From Bacteroidales bacterium (lineage in GTDB: Bacteria; Bacteroidota; Bacteroidia; Bacteroidales; UBA1402), in assembly GCA_003506275.1 (NCBI GenBank), contig DOBD01000292.1, forward strand, positions 1-8,637: 8,637 bases of DNA, written 5' to 3'. The notes beneath the pieces are model-generated. The model saw only the letters and a list, made by a program, of their open reading frames with translations. It ran no database searches and was not told the origin of the DNA. Position 1 is the stretch's first letter. Each line of letters begins with the position of its first letter. Of the stretch, positions 1 through 6,976 are shown piece by piece. Made by a program: the position numbers and the translations under genes.

Positions 1-1
1 C

Positions 2-1135
2 GACACGGTCGGTTTGATCAACACTGTCACCAACAAGTATCTGGGTGCTGATGGACTGGGAGAAGACAGCAGACTGTATGACGACAAAGCCTGGGTGGAA
101 AGCCCCAAGACCAAGCCTTATACGCAGTGGGTCATCAAAGATGCCGCCTTGGAAGTAGTGCCTGAAGTTTATGAACAACCCATTGGCCTGGATGTGGAGT
201 TGGCCATCGAGCGTAACTATCAATCCTACCCCGTCAGTTTCAAAACATCCGGTATCAAGGAGACGCTGTTTTTTGAAACAACAGCCGGATTCGATGTCAA
301 CAGGACGTCTATTTCACCCGAAGACGTCAAAGCCCTTGATGGCAAGGTCACCGTACGCATCAGTACCAAACTGGAAGCAGGCATGGATGGAAATCTATAC
401 ATCTCAAAGGGTGCCACGGCTGGCGAAACAAGGATTGATACCATCAAATTGGTTTCAGTCAACCAGTATCCAAGGTTCCAAATCAAGAACACGGCCAATG
501 AAAGCCTGACATTAGGTAGTCATGCCACCGATTTCCAACCCGCTCTAACCATTGATAAGGATACGATCACTCAGTTGTTTATCGTACGTAAAGCCAAACC
601 GGTGTTGCCGGATAGTCTATCGATGTTGACAGACAGCCTCTATTACATCGTACAGGATGGTGATTACCGTATGCTTGCCAAAAACACGGCTAACTACTGG
701 GGTACCCTGTGGGGAGTACCCACCAATGAAGCCTTGTGGTTCCTGCACCCGCAAGATGGTGGTACGTACGACATCGTTAACTTCGTAACGGGTAAGTCTC
801 TTGGTGCCGATGCCGTTTCTGAACTCGGCGGCGACTATCTCTATTGCGACAAGGTTTTCACGCCAGCGCCCACGGCTGCACCGTTCTGCGAATGGAAACT
901 GGAGAGCTTTACCCTTGGTCTGAAACCAGTCCGTGAAGGAACGCTCAAGTTGGTTAACAACGCCGGTCAATTGACCCTCCACGGGACTCAGACAGGTGAT
1001 CGGATACAGGTATACAACCTGGCTGGTCGCTGCGTCCAACAAACGACCGCAACGGGTTCTGAAACACCAATAAGCCTCTCCACTGGCTTCTACCTTGTCA
1101 AGGTCAATCAAACCGTGATCAAAGTAGTACGCTAA
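2..1135 (+). CDS. C-terminal part of a secreted surface protein with a type IX secretion sorting domain (5' partial)
   Basis: The frame is open from the window edge, so the start lies upstream; the TTG at position 14 is not a credible start. There are 377 visible residues, counted from nt 2. Residues 6-48 (key text VTNKYLGAD, then a QWVIKDA end) resemble residues 258-302 (VTGKSLGAD, then CEWKLESF), so a module appears at least twice. Residues ~58-154 look like an Ig-like beta sandwich of the kind common in Bacteroidota surface proteins, with alternating hydrophobics and an FDVNRTSISPEDV stretch. Residues ~309-377 form a type A-like C-terminal domain: IQVYNLAGR, then GFYLVKVN, ending IKVVR. 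That ending is typical of proteins carried across the outer membrane by the type IX system, where the domain is removed and the protein attached to the surface. The substrate or activity lies in the missing part and cannot be named. DUF6383-type proteins have a similar C-terminus. The gene is followed by a strong terminator. Confidence 0.85.
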   Translation, partial: DTVGLINTVTNKYLGADGLGEDSRLYDDKAWVESPKTKPYTQWVIKDAALEVVPEVYEQPIGLDVELAIERNYQSYPVSFKTSGIKETLFFETTAGFDVNRTSISPEDVKALDGKVTVRISTKLEAGMDGNLYISKGATAGETRIDTIKLVSVNQYPRFQIKNTANESLTLGSHATDFQPALTIDKDTITQLFIVRKAKPVLPDSLSMLTDSLYYIVQDGDYRMLAKNTANYWGTLWGVPTNEALWFLHPQDGGTYDIVNFVTGKSLGADAVSELGGDYLYCDKVFTPAPTAAPFCEWKLESFTLGLKPVREGTLKLVNNAGQLTLHGTQTGDRIQVYNLAGRCVQQTTATGSETPISLSTGFYLVKVNQTVIKVVR

Positions 1136-1149
1136 GCGATTGATGCGAC

Positions 1150-1190
1150 AAAAAAAGACCCCTCCGAAGCAATGCCGGAGGGGTTTTTTT
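1150..1190. terminator. Bidirectional Rho-independent terminator
   Basis: An 8-bp GC-rich stem, CCCCTCCG (1159-1166) with CGGAGGGG (1176-1183), can be extended by an A-T pair to 9 bp, and encloses a 9-nt loop. It is followed by seven T (1184-1190) and preceded by seven A (1150-1156). It can therefore end plus-strand transcripts of the secreted protein gene, 15 nt after its stop. On the minus strand it can end the murF-DUF4491 transcript, whose stop lies about 35 nt away. The structure is seen directly; use in both directions is inferred. Confidence 0.9.
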
Positions 1191-1225
1191 ATGGATGGTT
1201 TTTTAGGTTTTCACACCCCTGAGTC

Positions 1226-1525
1226 TTAAGGCGTTTTCTTTGTCTTTCTGGGCGGTTTCTTGGGAAATCGTCCCTCAGCCACCCTTTTTTCTTGTTCAAA
1301 CATTTCTTTGATAGACCAGAAGCAGGAAAAGCCAAATACCCCGAGTAGGGCTGAACAGGTCTGATCAGAAACAAACAGGGAAGCAACGGTGGCTAGGATG
1401 CCGGCAATCAGAAAAACAATCCAGAATTTCACCCCGAAATGGTATTCGGCCTTGATGACCAGTGGATGAAACAATCCTATGATCACAAAGGTGGCTAACC
1501 CAAGCAGCAATCCGTTGATGTGCAT
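1226..1525 (-). CDS. DUF4491 family small membrane protein
   Basis: This is a 99-residue protein with an ATG start at 1525. Three hydrophobic segments lie at about residues 4-25, 33-51 and 56-73. They are followed by a charged tail (FEQEKRVAEGRFPKKPP) ending in a lysine-rich stretch. The text IIGLFHPLVIKAEYHFG and LGVFGFSCFWSIKE matches my memory of DUF4491, a short Bacteroidota-type inner-membrane family of unknown function. The length is normal for that family. The basic tail probably faces the cytoplasm by the positive-inside rule. It lies 8 bp downstream of murF on the same strand and ends near the shared terminator, so it is very likely co-transcribed with murF. An envelope-related role is suggested only by this neighbour. 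No catalytic motif is visible. Confidence 0.85.
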   Translation of the reverse strand: MHINGLLLGLATFVIIGLFHPLVIKAEYHFGVKFWIVFLIAGILATVASLFVSDQTCSALLGVFGFSCFWSIKEMFEQEKRVAEGRFPKKPPRKTKKTP

Positions 1526-1533
1526 GATTCAAT

Positions 1534-2826
1534 TCAAAGGTAGGGGACGATGGATTCCAGGTGGTTGCCTCTGGAGCCTTTGATCAGGATGGTATACCCT
1601 TCAAGGGGTTGTTCTCTCAGGTAGTCGATGAAGTGGTCGGCGTCTGTGAATAAGGGGTAATCGCTGTTGGCCTCCTTGAATTCTTCTCCTATCAGAAAAA
1701 CCCGGTCAAAATTGGCCTCTGCGATGTGACAGGCCAGGCGCTTATGCTCCTCATTGCTAATGGTGCCCAACTCCTTCATGCCTCCCAGAATGAGGGCTTT
1801 CCGCGGTGCCTCATATTCCTTGAAGTTTTTAAGCGCGGCCGTCATGCTGGTGGGATTAGCGTTGTAGGCATCGATGATGAGGTTGTTTATCTCCGTCTTG
1901 TGAAACTGGGAACGGTTATTGCTGGGTACGTACTGTTCAAGTGCTTCAATGATGGCTTGGTCAGAGACCTCGAAGTGCTGACCCACACAGATGGCGGCCA
2001 CTACGTTTTCCAGGTTGTAGGAGCCTATCAGGTGGGTTTGGGCTTCATGACCCTGGTCGCTGTAGTGTTTGAACCAGCGTAGTTTGAGAAATGGTGAACA
2101 GGAGAGGGCTTCGCCCCAAAGGGGATGCCCCGGGGCCGTGGCGTACGGAATGTGTTCGATGTCCCTGGCTATGCTTTCGAGGTAAGGGTTTTCCCGATTG
2201 ATGAAAATCCGTCCTCCCTTTTCGCGCAGGTAATCATAAAGCTCTCCTTTTGTTTTTAGTACGCCTTCAAACGATCCAAAGCCTTCGAGATGGGCCATCC
2301 CAACATTGGTTATCAGCCCGTAATCAGGGTCAGCAATCTGGCAGAGCTCCTTGATTTCACCCGGGTGATTGGCTCCCATTTCGATGACGGCCAGCTGGTG
2401 TGTGTCGGTCAATCGGAGCAAGGTGAGGGGTACCCCAATGTGGTTATTGAGGTTGCCTTGAGTGTACAGCAGGTGGTAACGTTTACTCAAGATAGCTGCC
2501 ATCAGCTCCTTGGTTGTGGTTTTGCCATTGGTGCCCGTGATTCCGATCACAGGAATCCCGCGGACGGAACGGTGGTGTCTGGCCAGGGCTTGTAGGGTCT
2601 CCAGTACGTTGTTCACCAAGAGGCACCTGGAGTCGGTTACCGCCTCGGCTTCATCGACAATGGCGTAACTGCTGCCGGCCTTCAGTGCCTGAGCGGCAAA
2701 GTGGTTACCATTGAAAGACGTTCCCTTGAGTGCGAAGAACAGCGAACCGGCAGGGATGTTACGGCTATCCGTAGTTACGTGGGGGTGCTGAAGGTAAAGG
2801 TCGTACAGGGTTTCGAGCGAGATCAT
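1534..2826 (-). CDS. murF: UDP-N-acetylmuramoyl-tripeptide--D-alanyl-D-alanine ligase (MurF)
   Basis: MurF joins D-Ala-D-Ala to the UDP-MurNAc-tripeptide using ATP, the last cytoplasmic amino-acid addition in peptidoglycan precursor synthesis. The 430 residues are a normal length. The N-terminal substrate domain carries TTDSRNIPAGSLFFALKG (18-35). The central ATPase domain has the P-loop GTNGKTTTKE (98-107), EMGANHPGE (149-157), TNVGMAHLEGFGS (173-185) and the KTKGEL segment. K193 in that segment is the expected carbamylated lysine. The C-terminal ligase domain has YNANP (321-325), LGGMKELG (347-354) and KGSRG (416-420). All Mur ligase signatures are intact. I chose the ATG at 2826 because the 14 upstream in-frame codons have only a TTG start and a proline-rich, non-family sequence. 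DUF4491 follows 8 bp downstream; folP is divergent, 173 bp away. Confidence 0.96.
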   Translation of the reverse strand: MISLETLYDLYLQHPHVTTDSRNIPAGSLFFALKGTSFNGNHFAAQALKAGSSYAIVDEAEAVTDSRCLLVNNVLETLQALARHHRSVRGIPVIGITGTNGKTTTKELMAAILSKRYHLLYTQGNLNNHIGVPLTLLRLTDTHQLAVIEMGANHPGEIKELCQIADPDYGLITNVGMAHLEGFGSFEGVLKTKGELYDYLREKGGRIFINRENPYLESIARDIEHIPYATAPGHPLWGEALSCSPFLKLRWFKHYSDQGHEAQTHLIGSYNLENVVAAICVGQHFEVSDQAIIEALEQYVPSNNRSQFHKTEINNLIIDAYNANPTSMTAALKNFKEYEAPRKALILGGMKELGTISNEEHKRLACHIAEANFDRVFLIGEEFKEANSDYPLFTDADHFIDYLREQPLEGYTILIKGSRGNHLESIVPYL

Positions 2827-2865
2827 GGTTGCTGGTGTTGGTGGAACATAAGGCCTCTGGCCATA

Positions 2866-2874
2866 CAAAGAGTA
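2866..2874 (-). promoter_or_regulatory. Candidate murF promoter, -7-like element
   Basis: On the minus strand the sequence TACTCTTTG lies about 40 nt before the murF ATG. It resembles the Bacteroidota -7 element TAnnTTTG but has three bases rather than two between TA and TTTG. No TTTG was found at the expected -33 distance. It is the best match in the gap, but it is weak. Confidence 0.3.
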
Positions 2875-2951
2875 AAAATACCCCTTTTTACCATTTTAAC
2901 GGAGTAGTCCGGCATTTTTTTTTCAAAGCCATCGAATTACGGATTTTCATG

Positions 2952-2959
2952 TACCTTTG
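2952..2959 (+). promoter_or_regulatory. Probable folP promoter, -7 element
   Basis: TACCTTTG matches the Bacteroidota -7 consensus TAnnTTTG exactly and lies 40 nt before the folP ATG. Transcription would start near 2965, giving a leader of about 35 nt. No clear TTTG lies at the expected 19-21 nt upstream spacing, so the -33 half is weak. The transcript probably also covers cdaA. Confidence 0.55.
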
Positions 2960-2999
2960 TAGGAAGCCTGGCGATTACCGGCAGCAAGACCAGACACCT

Positions 3000-3860
3000 A
3001 TGAACTCGAACGCAAACGCTTTCACCCTCAACCTCAGTGGTAAATTGATGTCACTCGACACCCCCAAGGTGATGGGCATCCTCAATGTCACCCCGGATTC
3101 TTTTTTTTCAAGCAGCCGCTATATGTCGGAGGAAGGCATCTTGCGAAGGGCAGGAGAAATGATTGACGAAGGGGTGGATATCATAGATGTAGGTGGCTGC
3201 TCCACCAGACCTGGTATTGACTTGGTCACTGAAGAGGAAGAATTATTGCGCATCCGACTGGCGTTACACCTGATTCGTAAACGATGGCCTTCCGTATCCC
3301 TGTCGGTCGATACGTTCAGGGCTTCCGTGGCAACCTGTGCCGTCGAGGAATATGGTGCCGACATGATCAACGATGTTTCCGGGGGATCCCTGGATAAAGC
3401 GATGTTTGAAACGGTGGCCAAACTCCAGGTGCCCTACATTCTGATGCACATGAAGGGTACTCCGTCGACCATGCAGCAGCAACCCCACTACGATGACCTC
3501 ATGGTGGAAATTACCCGTTACTTCTCACAGAAAATCCAACAATTGAGGCTGCTGGGTGTTAATGACATCATCCTGGATCCTGGTTTTGGGTTTGGGAAAA
3601 CGGTGGAACATAACTACCAACTGCTGAGGCGTTTAGCTGATTTTCAGGTATTTGATCTGCCTCTACTGGTGGGGTTTTCTCGTAAGTCAATGATATACAA
3701 ACCATTGAATAAGACTCCTGATGAGGCCCTACATGGAACCATCGTGTTGAATACCTTGGCCCTGACCAAAGGTGCCCATATTCTGAGGGTGCATGATATT
3801 GCAGCTGCCAAGGAGTGTGTGAAACTGGTACAAACCTGTCAAAAAGCCGGATTATGCTAA
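3000..3860 (+). CDS. folP: Dihydropteroate synthase (FolP)
   Basis: FolP condenses p-aminobenzoate with 6-hydroxymethyl-dihydropterin diphosphate to form dihydropteroate in folate synthesis; it is the sulfonamide target. The 286-residue TIM-barrel protein shows MGILNVTPDSF (25-35), DVGGCSTRPG (63-72), SVDTF (102-106), INDVSGG (123-129), MHMKGTP (149-155), DPGFGFGKT (193-201), GFSRKS (225-230) and the C-terminal RVHD (263-266). These cover the pterin, diphosphate and pABA sites. The loop reads GGCSTRPG, where many enzymes have GGESTRPG; this is probably lineage variation. The ATG at 3000 was chosen because the frame remains open to 2829 but that extension is not family-like. The -7 box lies 40 nt upstream. 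The stop overlaps the start of cdaA, suggesting coupled translation. An in-frame run of eight T occurs at 3101-3108. Confidence 0.96.
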   Translation: MNSNANAFTLNLSGKLMSLDTPKVMGILNVTPDSFFSSSRYMSEEGILRRAGEMIDEGVDIIDVGGCSTRPGIDLVTEEEELLRIRLALHLIRKRWPSVSLSVDTFRASVATCAVEEYGADMINDVSGGSLDKAMFETVAKLQVPYILMHMKGTPSTMQQQPHYDDLMVEITRYFSQKIQQLRLLGVNDIILDPGFGFGKTVEHNYQLLRRLADFQVFDLPLLVGFSRKSMIYKPLNKTPDEALHGTIVLNTLALTKGAHILRVHDIAAAKECVKLVQTCQKAGLC

Positions 3861-4630
3861 ACATACCCATCATGCCCAGCATCATCGACGTGATCGATAT
3901 CTTATTCGTCGCTTTTTTGCTGTACGGTACCTATAAATTAATGAAGAGTTCGGGCGGGCTCTCCGTCTTCCTGGGGGTCATCTTTTTCGTTGCTCTATGG
4001 GTCTTGGTGTCCTATGTGTTTGAAATGAAACTGATGGGCGCCATTATGGACAAGTTTATCAGTGTGGGTGCGATTGCCTTGATTGTCTTGTTTCAGAATG
4101 AGATCAAACGTTTTCTGGTGATGCTGGGCTCAAGGCGACGTTGGCAAGGCTTGGCGGTCTATTTTTCCAGCCGCAGACAGGCTGTCTCCAAAACGGACCA
4201 TTGGGTTATGCAACTAGTCCTGGCTTGCCAGGATATGTCCAAGCAAAAGACCGGTGCGTTGATTGTGTTGGAAAACAAGGTGGTGTTGGACGATTACGTC
4301 AAATCGGGTGAAATGTTGGATGCGGCCATCAGTGGTCGTTTGCTGGAGAACATCTTTTTCAAGAACAGTCCCTTGCACGATGGGGCTGTGATTATTTGCA
4401 AGGAACGCATCAAGGCGGCTGCGTGTGTCTTGCCCGTGGCTCATGACGAGAACCTGCCCAAGGAACTGGGTTTGCGGCACAGAGCAGCGCTGGGGTTGGC
4501 TCAGGTGACTGATGCCAAGGTCATTGTGGTTTCTGAAGAAACCGGTCGTATCAGCCTGGCCTACAGGGGAACGATCAATCAGAAGCTGTCCATCGAAGAT
4601 TTGGAGCGACTGCTCACGGAAGTTCGTTGA
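3854..4630 (+). CDS. cdaA: Membrane diadenylate cyclase (CdaA/DacA), c-di-AMP synthase
   Basis: This enzyme condenses two ATP into cyclic di-AMP at the inner membrane. Its 258 residues fit the family. Three N-terminal membrane segments lie at about residues 11-30, 36-56 and 66-82, followed by a basic linker (GSRRRWQ) and the DisA_N catalytic domain (~110-240). Both signature motifs are present: DGA in SPLHDGAVII (176-178) and RHR in GLRHRAALGL (208-210), with KTGALIV (132-138) forming part of the ATP site. The enzyme should therefore be active. The ATG at 3854 overlaps the folP stop by 7 nt; an alternative ATG at 3872 gives 252 residues, and I cannot decide between them. Neither CdaR nor GlmM, its usual partners in Firmicutes operons, is adjacent. 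Expression is probably tied to folP. Confidence 0.94.
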   Translation: MLNIPIMPSIIDVIDILFVAFLLYGTYKLMKSSGGLSVFLGVIFFVALWVLVSYVFEMKLMGAIMDKFISVGAIALIVLFQNEIKRFLVMLGSRRRWQGLAVYFSSRRQAVSKTDHWVMQLVLACQDMSKQKTGALIVLENKVVLDDYVKSGEMLDAAISGRLLENIFFKNSPLHDGAVIICKERIKAAACVLPVAHDENLPKELGLRHRAALGLAQVTDAKVIVVSEETGRISLAYRGTINQKLSIEDLERLLTEVR

Positions 4631-4643
4631 GTTAGGCTGTAAA

Positions 4644-4686
4644 TTTTGCCGTTTTTTGGCGATTTTGCTAAGTCTATATTGCAAAA
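4644..4686. repeat. TTTTGC motif cluster upstream of pta (possible operator)
   Basis: TTTTGC occurs at 4644-4649 and 4663-4668, a 19-nt step. Its reverse complement GCAAAA occurs at 4681-4686, forming a 6-bp inverted repeat with a 12-nt spacer. The inverted copy ends 6 nt before the pta -7 element, where a regulator would compete with or contact RNA polymerase. The region is AT-rich, so chance is a real alternative. Confidence 0.3.
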
Positions 4687-4692
4687 AGTCCG

Positions 4693-4700
4693 TATATTTG
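4693..4700 (+). promoter_or_regulatory. Probable pta-ackA promoter, -7 element
   Basis: TATATTTG is a full match to the Bacteroidota TAnnTTTG element. The nearest upstream TTTG (4664-4667) is 25 nt away, longer than the usual 19-21, so the -33 half is uncertain. Transcription would start near 4706, leaving a leader of only about a dozen bases before the pta ATG at 4719. Confidence 0.6.
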
Positions 4701-4718
4701 CGCACTCAATGGCACCCC

Positions 4719-5726
4719 ATGGACATACTTGAAAACATGCTTGCCCGCGCCCAGGCACAAACGAGGCGCATCGTCCTTCCTGAAGGTACGGAAATACGTA
4801 CTCTCATGGCAGCAGACAGAATTTTAGCCGATAAAGCGGCTCGAGTGATTCTAGTCGGACAACCCGATGAAATAACTACGTTGGCGACCACTCATGGATT
4901 GCAGTATATCAAGGAAGCCACCCTGGTGGATCCGAAAAATCATACCAAAAAACAACGCTACACCGACCTTCTGCTGGAATTGCGTCAAAGCAAGGGTGTT
5001 ACTCCTGAGCAAGCAGCCACGTTGGTGGAAGATCCCCTGTACTTGGCTTGCCTTATGATCAAAGAGGGAGACGCCGATGGTGAAGTGGCCGGAGCCCGTA
5101 ACACCACCGGGAACGTCTTACGTCCGGCCTTTCAGATTGTCAAGACCCAACCTGGCATCAGTGTGGTTTCAGGAGCCTTTCTGATGTTTTTGTCATCGTC
5201 AAAATATGGTGAAAATGGCTTGATGGTGTTTGCCGATTGTGCGGTACATCCTGAACCTACAGCGGAGGAGTTGGCTCAAATAGCAATCAGCACAGCGGCC
5301 ACAGCTAGAAATCTGGCTGGTTTCGAACCCCGGGTGGCCATGTTGAGTTTTTCGACCAAAGGCAGTGCCAAACATGAACGGGTGGACAAAGTAACCGAAG
5401 CGACCCGTCTGGCCAAGGCCATGGCTCCAGATTTATTGATCGATGGGGAACTGCAGGCCGATGCGGCGTTGGTGGCTGATGTGGCTTCCGGCAAGGCGCC
5501 AGGAAGTCCTGTGGCCGGTAAGGCCAACGTGCTGGTTTTTCCTTCACTGGAGGCCGGAAACATCGCCTATAAACTGGTACAACGCTTAGGTAACGCTGAA
5601 GCTGTCGGTCCCGTCTTGCAAGGCATGGCTGCCCCCATCAACGACCTGTCCAGAGGGTGTTCGGTGGACGATATTTATAAAATGATTGTGATTACGTCAA
5701 ACCAAGCCATCGGCTTGATGCGGTAA
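4719..5726 (+). CDS. pta: Phosphate acetyltransferase (Pta), short form
   Basis: Pta converts acetyl-CoA and phosphate to acetyl phosphate and CoA, the first step of acetate formation; it is reversible and cytoplasmic. The 335 residues are the single-domain form, lacking the N-terminal regulatory domains of the E. coli type enzyme. Visible signatures are RIVLPEGTEIRTL (17-29), GEVAGARNTTGNVLRP (121-136), FADCAVHPEPTAEELA (171-186), MLSFSTKGSA (208-217), DGELQADAA (242-250), GKANVLVFPSLEAGNI (267-282) and NDLSRGCS (308-315). The ATG at 4719 matches the usual family start; the frame extends back to 4512 inside cdaA, but that part is not family sequence and lies upstream of the promoter. ackA follows 35 bp downstream with no terminator between them, so the two form an operon. 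Confidence 0.96.
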   Translation: MDILENMLARAQAQTRRIVLPEGTEIRTLMAADRILADKAARVILVGQPDEITTLATTHGLQYIKEATLVDPKNHTKKQRYTDLLLELRQSKGVTPEQAATLVEDPLYLACLMIKEGDADGEVAGARNTTGNVLRPAFQIVKTQPGISVVSGAFLMFLSSSKYGENGLMVFADCAVHPEPTAEELAQIAISTAATARNLAGFEPRVAMLSFSTKGSAKHERVDKVTEATRLAKAMAPDLLIDGELQADAALVADVASGKAPGSPVAGKANVLVFPSLEAGNIAYKLVQRLGNAEAVGPVLQGMAAPINDLSRGCSVDDIYKMIVITSNQAIGLMR

Positions 5727-5761
5727 GATAACGCGGTTGCGTACAGGTAAAAAAGCGAGAA

Positions 5762-6976
5762 ATGATTGTATTGATTCTTAATTGTGGCAGTTCATCCATC
5801 AAGTACAAGTTGCTTGATATGAAGGTCAACAAGACGTTGGCTCAGGGAGGTATTGAAAAAATCGGCTTGGAAGGTTCTTTTTTGAAGTTGACCCTTGCCG
5901 ACGACCAAAAGGTGGTCTTAAATCAATCCATACCTGATCATCAGACCGGTGTTGAGTTGATCTTGTCTGTGCTTACCAGCAAGGAAAATGGGTGTATCAA
6001 AAGCTTGTCGAAAATCGAAGCAGTTGGTCACCGTATGGTGCATGGGGGTGAAAAGTTCAACGCCAGTGTTTTAATCACTCAGGAAGTGATTGAAATGGTG
6101 GAAGAATGCATCGATCTGGCACCTTTGCACAATCCGTCCAACCTGATTGGTGTGCGTGCTGTGGAAAAACTGATGCCTGGTGTCCCGCAAGTCGCGGTCT
6201 TTGACACGGCGTTTCATCAAACCATGCCCCCTAAAGCCTACATTTACGGATTACCCTATAGTTACTACCTGAAATACGGCATCAGGCGCTATGGTTTTCA
6301 CGGAACGTCCCATCGTTATGTATCCAGGCGCGCTTGCGAAATACTGGGCGTACCGTATGAACACCAACGCATTATTACGGCTCATATCGGAAATGGGGCA
6401 TCCATCACCGCCATCAAGAACGGCAAATCCATTGACACGTCCATGGGTATGACGCCGGTTGACGGACTGTTGATGGGGACCAGGGCCGGAGAGATCGATC
6501 CCGGGGTGTTAACGTTCATTTCCAGCAAGGAAAAACTTAGGGCCTCGGACATCAGCGACTTATTGAACAAGCAGAGTGGGGTGTTGGGGGTGTCAGGCGT
6601 TTCATCCGACATGCGGGAACTGGAAGTGGCCGTCCAAGCCGGCAATGAACGAGCCATCCTGGCTAAGGAAATGTACAATTACCGTATCAAAAAATACGTA
6701 GGCTCTTATGCGGCCGTGTTGGGTGGACTCGATCTGCTCGTCTTCACCGGTGGGGTTGGGGAAAACCAATGGGGTACCCGATCGGACGTCTGCGCCAATA
6801 TGGAATTCATGGGCATCAAATTGGATGAGGCCAAAAACATCGGACTTCGTGGGCAGGAAATGGTGATTTCTGCACCAGACTCCAAGGTTACCGTCATGGT
6901 AGTGCCTACCGACGAGGAGTTCATGATTGCCAAGGATACAGTGGAGATTCTTTGCAAGAACTGTCCTCAATCGTAG
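5762..6976 (+). CDS. ackA: Acetate kinase (AckA)
   Basis: AckA transfers the phosphate of acetyl phosphate to ADP, yielding ATP and acetate; with Pta it completes the fermentative acetate pathway. The 404 residues are full length. The ASKHA-fold signatures are present: LNCGSSSIKYKLL (6-18, with N7, S10 and S12), GHRMVHGG (89-96, R91), PLHNPSN (121-127, H123), VAVFDTAFHQTMP (144-156, D148), YGFHGTSHRYVS (177-188, H180), AHIGNGAS (207-214, H208), MGTRAGEIDPG (238-248, R241) and FTGGVGENQ (328-336). TDEEFMIA (383-390) carries the C-terminal glutamate. Up to R241, these positions coincide with the active-site numbering of the well-studied Methanosarcina enzyme. The ATG at 5762 follows a purine-rich AAAAAAGCGAGAA, probably its ribosome-binding region. 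Its last 10 bases overlap the 3' end of convergent lpxH. Confidence 0.97.
   Translation: MIVLILNCGSSSIKYKLLDMKVNKTLAQGGIEKIGLEGSFLKLTLADDQKVVLNQSIPDHQTGVELILSVLTSKENGCIKSLSKIEAVGHRMVHGGEKFNASVLITQEVIEMVEECIDLAPLHNPSNLIGVRAVEKLMPGVPQVAVFDTAFHQTMPPKAYIYGLPYSYYLKYGIRRYGFHGTSHRYVSRRACEILGVPYEHQRIITAHIGNGASITAIKNGKSIDTSMGMTPVDGLLMGTRAGEIDPGVLTFISSKEKLRASDISDLLNKQSGVLGVSGVSSDMRELEVAVQAGNERAILAKEMYNYRIKKYVGSYAAVLGGLDLLVFTGGVGENQWGTRSDVCANMEFMGIKLDEAKNIGLRGQEMVISAPDSKVTVMVVPTDEEFMIAKDTVEILCKNCPQS

Larger units (their letters stand above)
2827..2999. other. murF-folP divergent intergenic region
   Basis: This 173-bp gap separates two divergent start codons. It holds the candidate promoters listed separately, plus an AT-rich middle with nine consecutive T at 2915-2923. 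I see no terminator, conserved RNA or convincing small ORF in it. In-frame extensions of murF and folP into the gap read as non-family sequence. Confidence 0.7.

Noticed and set aside
617..1111. 164-codon minus-strand ORF opposite the secreted protein gene
   Set aside because: No family features are recognisable and it is fully antisense to a gene with clear domain signatures, so it is a shadow frame.
2829..2999. N-terminal extension of folP by 57 codons
   Set aside because: It covers the divergent promoter region and contains the -7 element; the sequence is not FolP-like.
4648..4660. GCC-GTTTTTT-GGC hairpin after cdaA as a terminator
   Set aside because: The stem is only 3 bp and no T-run follows it, so it would not terminate; cdaA transcripts may read into pta.
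4512..4718. N-terminal extension of pta overlapping cdaA
   Set aside because: The extra 69 codons read cdaA in another frame, include the untranscribed region before the -7 box, and do not resemble Pta, which starts at MDILENML.
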